64,000 bases of DNA from an uncultured Clostridia bacterium (GTDB lineage: Bacteria > Bacillota > Clostridia > Christensenellales > Aristaeellaceae): contig CAKURR010000001.1 in the NCBI GenBank assembly GCA_934675735.1, positions 124,001 through 188,000 on the forward strand, given 5' to 3'. The notes under the pieces are model-generated. The model worked only from the letters and a program-made list of their open reading frames with translations, did no database searches and had not been told where the DNA came from. This document shows positions 59,449 through 64,000 of this stretch, piece after piece; the first letter of the stretch is position 1, and each line of letters begins with the position of its first letter. The translations under genes and the position numbers were made by a program.

Positions 59449-60664
59449 GCTGGAATTGACAGTCTCCCAGCTCAACGAATATGTGCGCAGAATGTTCCAA
59501 ATGGATCCGATGTTGCGCGCGATTGAGCTGAAGGGCGAAATCAGCAACCTGAAATTTCATCAATCCGGCGCGCTGTTCTTCACGATGAAGGATGAAAACG
59601 CCGCGATTTCGTGTGTGATGTATGCGAGCGACGTGGACGGCCTGCAGGCCATGCCGTTTGAGGGCATGCGTGCCGTGGCAGGCGGAAGCGTGGCGCTTTA
59701 CGCGAAAAGCGGGCAATATCAGTTTGTCGTCAAGCGGCTGCATGCGCAGGGCGTCGGCGTGCTCTATGAACGGCTGCAAATGCTCAAGGAAAAGCTTGGG
59801 CGCGAGGGGCTGTTCGAGCCGGAAAGAAAGCGCGCCCTGCCGCCGTATCCCGATACTGTCGGCGTGGTTTCTTCGCCGACGGGCGCGGTGATTCACGACA
59901 TTTTGAATGTATCGCTGCGGCGAAATCCAGATGCGCATATTCTGCTCTGCCCCGTTCGGGTGCAGGGCATCGGCGCGGATGAAGAGGTGGCCGAAGCCAT
60001 TCGGCTGCTCGAGCGGCTGGAACATGTGAGCGTCATCATCGTTGCGCGCGGCGGCGGCTCGATGGAGGATTTGTGGACGTTTAACGAAGAGCGCGTCGTT
60101 CGCGCGGTGGCGATGTGCAGAAAACCGATTGTTTCCGCCGTGGGCCACGAAACGGACGTGACGCTCTGCGATTTGGCGGCGGATTTGCGCGCGCCCACGC
60201 CGTCTGCGGCGGCGGAATGCGCCGTGCCGATTCTCGATGATATTTTATATGAAATCGAAGCGATGCGCCAAAGCTTTCGGGCGGGCGCGGAAAGCGCCGT
60301 TTCGGCGCGGCAGAGCGCTTTGAAACTGGCGCAGATACGGCTGAATGCAAATCGCCCCGACGCGTGGCTGAGCCGCCAAACCGAGCAGCTTGACCGCCAA
60401 AGGGAAGCGTTGGTTCGCGCGATGCAGCGCCGCATGCAGGCATGCCGAATGCAGCTTGACGCGCAGACGGCGGCGCTGGATATGCTCAGCCCCTACGCCG
60501 CGCTCAAGCGGGGCTATGCGATTGTGCAGAAGGACGGCCGCACGGCGGCCAGGGCCGAGATGCTGCACACGGGCGACGAAATCACGGTGCGCTTTGCGGA
60601 CGGCGTGATTCGCGCGGGCGTGCTGGGCAGGGAGGAGAGCCATGGCGAAAAAACAGACGTTTGA
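59438..60664 (+). CDS. xseA: Exodeoxyribonuclease VII large subunit
   Basis: This 408-residue subunit of exonuclease VII degrades single-stranded DNA with XseB. The N-terminal OB domain (TVSQLNEYVRRMF, LKGEISNLKFHQSG) and the catalytic region with SPTGAVIHDI, IIVARGGGSMEDLWTFNEE and SAVGHETDVTLCDLAAD are intact, followed by a long coiled coil and the final YAALKRGYAIV. It overlaps folD before and xseB after. Confidence 0.96.
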   Translation: MAAKLELTVSQLNEYVRRMFQMDPMLRAIELKGEISNLKFHQSGALFFTMKDENAAISCVMYASDVDGLQAMPFEGMRAVAGGSVALYAKSGQYQFVVKRLHAQGVGVLYERLQMLKEKLGREGLFEPERKRALPPYPDTVGVVSSPTGAVIHDILNVSLRRNPDAHILLCPVRVQGIGADEEVAEAIRLLERLEHVSVIIVARGGGSMEDLWTFNEERVVRAVAMCRKPIVSAVGHETDVTLCDLAADLRAPTPSAAAECAVPILDDILYEIEAMRQSFRAGAESAVSARQSALKLAQIRLNANRPDAWLSRQTEQLDRQREALVRAMQRRMQACRMQLDAQTAALDMLSPYAALKRGYAIVQKDGRTAARAEMLHTGDEITVRFADGVIRAGVLGREESHGEKTDV

Positions 60665-60875
60665 GGCGGGCATGAGCGAGCTTGAGGCGCTGAACGCGCG
60701 CCTTGAAGCGGGCGACATGACGCTCGAAGAGACGATTAAGACCTACGAAAAGGGCATGGCGCTGGCTGCACAGCTGAAACGGCAGCTGGCGGACTGCCAA
60801 AAGCGCATTGAACAAATCGATCCGGACACGGCGGAAATCACACCGTTTGAGGAGAAAAATCATGGAGTATCGTGA
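60642..60875 (+). CDS. xseB: Exodeoxyribonuclease VII small subunit
   Basis: This 77-residue helical subunit pairs with XseA. It has the family pattern FEAGMSELEALNARLEAGDM and LEETIKTYEKGMALA. It overlaps xseA by 23 bases and ispA by 14 bases. Confidence 0.94.
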   Translation: MAKKQTFEAGMSELEALNARLEAGDMTLEETIKTYEKGMALAAQLKRQLADCQKRIEQIDPDTAEITPFEEKNHGVS

Positions 60876-61773
60876 GCAATATCAGCGCTATGTCGCGATG
60901 GTGGAAGAGACGATTGAACAGATTTTGCCGCAGACCGACGAGGATTGCCCGAGCGGCATGCAGATTCCCAAATATTTGTGCGAAGCGATGCGGTACAGCC
61001 TGCTAGCGGGCGGCAAGCGCGTGCGCCCCGTGCTGCTGCTGGCGGCGTGCGATATGCTGGGCGGCGATATCGAGCAGGCGCGCGTGCCCGCGGCCGCGCT
61101 GGAAATGATTCATACCTATTCACTGATTCACGACGATCTGCCGGGCATGGATAACGACGATTACCGCCGCGGAAGGCTGACGAATCACAAAGTTTTTGGC
61201 GAAGGTTTTGCGATTTTGGCCGGAGACGGATTGCTTAATTATGCGTATGAGTGTATACTAAAGAATGCGCTGGAACACGGCGAGAATTTGGAGGGGCATG
61301 TCCGCGCAGCACGGGAGATTGCGCAGCGCGCGGGCGTGGGCGGTATGGTGGCCGGCCAGAGCATCGATTTGCTCAGCGAACACCATGAGCCGAACGAGGC
61401 GACGCTGCATTACATCCACATGCACAAGACGGCGGATCTGCTGACCGCGCCGCTGCTGGCCGCGGCCTATATCGCGGGCGCGGACGCGCGGGCAATCGCC
61501 GCGCTGGAGACGTTCGGCGCATGCGTCGGACTGGCGTTTCAGATCGATGACGATCTGCTGGATGTGCTGGGCAACGCAAAGGATTTGGGCAAGCAGACCG
61601 GCATGGACGAGCAGCGCGGCAAGATGACGTGGCCGTCGCTGGTCGGCGTGGAAGCGGCGCAGAAGAAATCGCGCGAGCTGTGGGCGCAGGCGGAAGAAGC
61701 GCTTGCCGTTTTCGGCGATTCGGCGTGGTTCCTGCGCGAATTTGCCGAGGCGCTGGCCAAGAGAAAAAAGTGA
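60862..61773 (+). CDS. ispA: Polyprenyl synthetase (farnesyl diphosphate synthase type)
   Basis: This 303-residue enzyme condenses isopentenyl diphosphate with allylic diphosphates. The first aspartate-rich motif is HDDLPGMDNDDYRRG and the second is QIDDDLLDVLG; LLAGGKRVRP is also conserved. The length and the motif spacing fit short-chain synthases making farnesyl or geranyl diphosphate. GGAG precedes the ATG. It lies in the same run as dxs, another isoprenoid gene, with the structured RNA between them. Confidence 0.95.
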   Translation: MEYREQYQRYVAMVEETIEQILPQTDEDCPSGMQIPKYLCEAMRYSLLAGGKRVRPVLLLAACDMLGGDIEQARVPAAALEMIHTYSLIHDDLPGMDNDDYRRGRLTNHKVFGEGFAILAGDGLLNYAYECILKNALEHGENLEGHVRAAREIAQRAGVGGMVAGQSIDLLSEHHEPNEATLHYIHMHKTADLLTAPLLAAAYIAGADARAIAALETFGACVGLAFQIDDDLLDVLGNAKDLGKQTGMDEQRGKMTWPSLVGVEAAQKKSRELWAQAEEALAVFGDSAWFLREFAEALAKRKK

Positions 61774-61792
61774 GAAACAGGGGGAGCCGACC

Positions 61793-62242
61793 GTGTGGGC
61801 TATTATACTGGATATCATCAACAATCGCGTGATTCAGGCGGCGGCGCTGGCGTGGGCCGTTGCGCAGGCGATTAAAGTACTTTTAACGCTTGCCATCAGC
61901 AAAAGGTTTGACCACACGCGCGTGCTGGGCTCGGGCGGCATGCCATCCTCGCATTCGTCGATGGCGTGCGCGATGCTGATGGTCATCGGCTTTCACGAGG
62001 GCTTTTCTTCGTCGGTCTTTGCGCTGGCCTTCTGCTTTGCGGGCGTGACGATGTATGACGCGGCGGGCGTTCGCCGCTCGACGGGCCGAAACGCCGCCGT
62101 CATCAACCACATCGTCGAGGGCCTTTCCGGCAAGGGATTCAATTTTGACGACGAGCACCTCAAGGAGCTGGTCGGCCACACGCCCATTCAGGTGCTGGCC
62201 GGCGCGCTGCTGGGCATTCTCATCGGCGTTTTGATGGCATAA
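61793..62242 (+). CDS. Divergent PAP2-family membrane protein
   Basis: This 149-residue membrane protein matches the divergent PAP2 (acid phosphatase/VanZ-related) family. GSGGMPSSHSSMACAML and a later DAAGVRRSTGRNAAVINHIV correspond to degenerate phosphatase motifs, and there are about four membrane segments. It may act on a lipid or prenyl phosphate. The start is GTG at 61793, after GGGGGAG. It is the last protein gene before the structured RNA. Confidence 0.88.
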   Translation: MWAIILDIINNRVIQAAALAWAVAQAIKVLLTLAISKRFDHTRVLGSGGMPSSHSSMACAMLMVIGFHEGFSSSVFALAFCFAGVTMYDAAGVRRSTGRNAAVINHIVEGLSGKGFNFDDEHLKELVGHTPIQVLAGALLGILIGVLMA

Positions 62243-62268
62243 AGAAGTTGACTCCCGATTTCTTGAGA

Positions 62269-62297
62269 TTGAAAAAGAAATGAAACCGTGCTATAAT
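62269..62297 (+). promoter_or_regulatory. Promoter of the OLE-like RNA
   Basis: TTGAAA (62269-62274) and a perfect TATAAT (62292-62297) are separated by 17 bases. The predicted start near 62304-62305 coincides with the first base of the terminal helix of the RNA. Confidence 0.8.
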
Positions 62298-62303
62298 AAA
62301 AAT

Positions 62304-62866
62304 CAGGTGGTGCAGTATTCTAGTCAGCAAAGTTCTCTCTGAAGACGGGGCTAAAAATCCGTTAAAGGGCATATCGATGAAGTTTCTGGCGCTGGCTGCT
62401 GACGCCCAGTCGGGGGTTGGCGCTGGGAGTAAGAACTATGGGCGGCCGTCAATGGCATGGCGGAGCTCGACCCATTTTTCGTGGAGGCATGACGGCTTTG
62501 CGTCATGAAAACCTGCATGGTGGTACAAAAGCTGCCTGCAGTGTAGCCTGCCTTGAGCGGCTGTGGTGGATCACGGAACAACGCACGGTGACCAAAGGCT
62601 CACGGAAGCCGCCGCGATCGCTGTGTGAAACCACGACTGCAAAAGAGGCTAGGAAAGAACCGAGGCTGCCGAGGAAAGCTCCTAGACTGTCGATGAGGAT
62701 ATAACAGAGATTACAGTGTGGTCTCAGTGGTAATTCGGTCCCGCGCTCGGAAACGACGCGGCGCACGTTTTGAAGGGAAACCGCTTCTATGGCGACAGGA
62801 AGTAACGCGCGGGGAAATCCTACCGAACCTAAGCCGCAAGGTCTATTTGTTGTATCACCACCTTTC
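62304..62866 (+). ncRNA. ole: OLE (Ornate, Large, Extremophilic) RNA candidate
   Basis: This gene-free stretch of about 560 bases behaves like a structured RNA gene. It has its own promoter, and its two ends are complementary: AGGTGGTG (62305-62312) pairs with CACCACCT (62856-62863). It contains internal hairpins such as CATGACG-gctttg-CGTCATG, and it is followed by a terminator. No reading frame across it has a credible start. Its position is that of OLE RNA in Bacillus halodurans and clostridia: after xseAB and ispA and directly before an OapA-type membrane protein and dxs. OLE RNA binds OapA at the membrane and has been tied to stress and Mg2+ handling. I infer identity from context and size; a covariance-model search was not possible. 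Confidence 0.85.
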
Positions 62867-62879
62867 TTTTTGCAATTCG

Positions 62880-62905
62880 GCCCACGGTTTTCGTGGGCTT
62901 TTTTT
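62880..62905 (+). terminator. Terminator between the OLE-like RNA and oapA
   Basis: GCCCACG and CGTGGGC form a perfect 7-bp stem followed by seven T. It lies 17 bases past the closing helix of the RNA and 25 bases before the oapA start. Confidence 0.85.
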
Positions 62906-62929
62906 GAGATTTTGATGGAGTGAAACCAA

Positions 62930-63499
62930 GTGAGTAAAAGGGAAAAAACAAAGCAGGAAAAGCGGCAGTGGGTTGTGACGGTCGTGATTCTTTCCTTTGC
63001 GCTTTCCGTTGTGATGTCTGTTTTAACGAGCCTGTTCGTCGATTCGGCGGGGCTGCTGGTCGCGCTGATTGTGCTGATTGTGCTGATTTCCATCGGCGTG
63101 ATTACCGACGTCATCGGCACGGCGGTCACCTCGGCGGATGAACAGCCGTTTATCGCGATGGCCTCCAAACGCATTCGGGGCGCAAAGCAGGCGCTTCGGC
63201 TGATTCGCAAGGCGGAACGCGTTTCGAGCCTGCTCAACGACGTGGTGGGCGACATTGTCGGCGTTGTCAGCGGCTCGGCCGGCTCGGTAATTGCGCTGTA
63301 TCTGGCGGCGATGGGGTTGCCGACGGCGGTGGCCTCCGTGCTGATTGCCGCGTTCACGTCGTCGTTTATGATCGGCGGCAAGGCGGCGGGCAAATCCATC
63401 GCGATTGAGCAGAGCGCGAACATCGTGCTCTTTGTCGGTAAAGTGATGGCGCTTTTTGAAAGCAAAAAGCCGAAACGGAAGAAAAGTAAGAAAAACTAA
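62930..63499 (+). CDS. oapA: OapA-like OLE RNA-associated membrane protein
   Basis: This 189-residue protein has a basic N-terminus (KREKTKQEKRQ), two membrane segments (about 14-36 and 41-60), a conserved segment DVIGTAVTSADEQPFIAMASKR, a basic stretch (KRIRGAKQALRLIRKAER), two further membrane segments and a Lys-rich tail (KKPKRKKSKKN). The G-A-x4-DExPFxAMAS segment resembles the CNNM/DUF21 transporter core, as reported for OapA. OapA is the membrane anchor of OLE RNA. The start is GTG at 62930 with GGAG upstream. It sits directly behind the RNA and 15 bases before dxs. Confidence 0.85.
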   Translation: MSKREKTKQEKRQWVVTVVILSFALSVVMSVLTSLFVDSAGLLVALIVLIVLISIGVITDVIGTAVTSADEQPFIAMASKRIRGAKQALRLIRKAERVSSLLNDVVGDIVGVVSGSAGSVIALYLAAMGLPTAVASVLIAAFTSSFMIGGKAAGKSIAIEQSANIVLFVGKVMALFESKKPKRKKSKKN

Positions 63500-63514
63500 G
63501 GGGAGGTGCGGTCG

Positions 63515-64000
63515 ATGGCGATTCTGCCCGGCATCAGTGGGCCTCAGGATGTAAAACGGCTTAACGCGAAGCAGCTGAATGAGCTGGCTGCCGAACTGCG
63601 GCAGACGATTATCGATACGGTTTCGCATCAGGGCGGCCATCTGGCGTCCAATCTGGGCGACGTGGAGCTGACGATTGCGCTGCACAGGGCGTTTAACAGC
63701 CCGACGGATAAGCTGGTCTTTGACGTCGGCCACCAGATTTATGCGCATAAGCTGCTGACGGGGCGGCAGGAGCAGTTCAAAACGCTTCGTTCCTATCACG
63801 GCATGAGCGGCTTTCCGTGCCACGCGGAAAGCGAACACGATTTGTTTGATACGGGCCACTCTTCGACCTCCATTTCGATGGCGCTGGGGCTGGCGCGCGC
63901 CCGCGATTTGAACCACGAGGATTATCACGTGGTGGCGATTGTCGGCGACGGCGCGTTGACGGGCGGCATGTGTTACGAGGCAATGAACGACGCGGGCAAC
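63515..64000 (+). CDS. dxs: 1-Deoxy-D-xylulose-5-phosphate synthase (partial, runs off the window)
   Basis: The first 162 codons of a thiamine-dependent transketolase-like enzyme that starts the MEP isoprenoid pathway are present. They include HQGGHLASNLGDVELTIALH, FDVGHQIYAHKLLTGR, the phosphate-site GHSSTSISMALGLA and the thiamine-binding GDGALTGGMCYEAMNDAGN. The gene continues beyond the window. GGGGAGG precedes the ATG. With ispA upstream, it places the OLE-like RNA among isoprenoid genes. Confidence 0.97.
   Translation, partial: MAILPGISGPQDVKRLNAKQLNELAAELRQTIIDTVSHQGGHLASNLGDVELTIALHRAFNSPTDKLVFDVGHQIYAHKLLTGRQEQFKTLRSYHGMSGFPCHAESEHDLFDTGHSSTSISMALGLARARDLNHEDYHVVAIVGDGALTGGMCYEAMNDAGN

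Noticed and set aside
62304..62866. RNase P RNA as the identity of the structured RNA
   Set aside because: A GAGGAAAG string occurs near the 3' part, but the conserved 5' P4 region and the paired 3' ACAG-type element of bacterial RNase P are not in the right places. Gene context fits OLE RNA.
62417..62915. Short open frames inside the OLE-like RNA region
   Set aside because: They lack ribosome-binding sites, have unusual composition and cross the predicted helices and terminator.

Overview
The window looks like one chromosomal segment of an endospore-forming Bacillota, most likely an anaerobic, gut-associated member of the class Clostridia with fairly high G+C. The evidence is a complete spoIIIA operon (AA to AH), a sufCBDSU operon with the Firmicute scaffold SufU, Asp23/AmaP/DUF2273 envelope proteins, a bile-salt-hydrolase-type enzyme, many GTG/TTG starts, strong Shine-Dalgarno sequences and near-consensus sigma-A promoters. 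There is no rRNA, CRISPR array, phage block, integrase or intact transposase. Genes are densely packed and often joined by ATGA overlaps.

Layout. 1-3 kb: a secreted protein, then a Wzz-like chain-length protein, a bacterial tyrosine kinase and a PHP phosphatase (the regulatory triad of capsule/EPS synthesis). 3-9 kb: signalling genes, namely an HPt protein, a REC/HD-GYP/GGDEF cyclic-di-GMP protein and a degenerate hybrid histidine kinase, with a choloylglycine-hydrolase-family enzyme between them. 9-14 kb: sufC-B-D-S-U. 14-18 kb: a TetR regulator with a clear operator, a methyltransferase interrupted by a stop codon, a Nudix hydrolase, galM, a broken nitrilase-family gene, and tRNA-Leu(CAG) beside an odd inverted copy of its 3' end. 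18-29 kb: an ECF S component, coaX, homoserine dehydrogenase, an MsmX-type ATPase, a PucR/CdaR regulator, a carboxy-terminal protease, nfo, panE and asparaginase. 29-37 kb: a surface-polysaccharide cluster with four tandem paralogous GT2 glycosyltransferases, a polysaccharide pyruvyl transferase, an Fe-S F420-hydrogenase-beta-like protein and a MATE exporter. 37-48 kb: comEC, an orphan ParB-like gene, degV, tadA, a lysA-type decarboxylase, a serine hydrolase, an M20 peptidase, a 213-bp MITE-like element and a large zinc-ribbon membrane protein. 48-55 kb: a small membrane protein, an IscS-type desulfurase with thiI, and spoIIIAA-AH. 55-64 kb: asp23-amaP-DUF2273-nusB-tsaD paralog-folD-xseA-xseB-ispA-PAP2-like, then a roughly 560-nt structured RNA, oapA and the start of dxs.

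The most striking content is at 62.3-63.5 kb. A long gene-free region with its own promoter, complementary ends and a terminator lies between the isoprenoid genes ispA and dxs and directly before an OapA-like membrane protein. This is the known arrangement of OLE RNA (Ornate, Large, Extremophilic), a rare membrane-associated noncoding RNA. The identification rests on context and architecture, because no covariance-model search could be run.

Other points worth a second look are the histidine kinase that lacks both its phospho-acceptor histidine and its ATPase domain, a UGA stop replacing an apparent tryptophan in a methyltransferase, the very short SpoIIIAF, two palindromic mobile-like elements, and the tRNA-derived inverted repeat.
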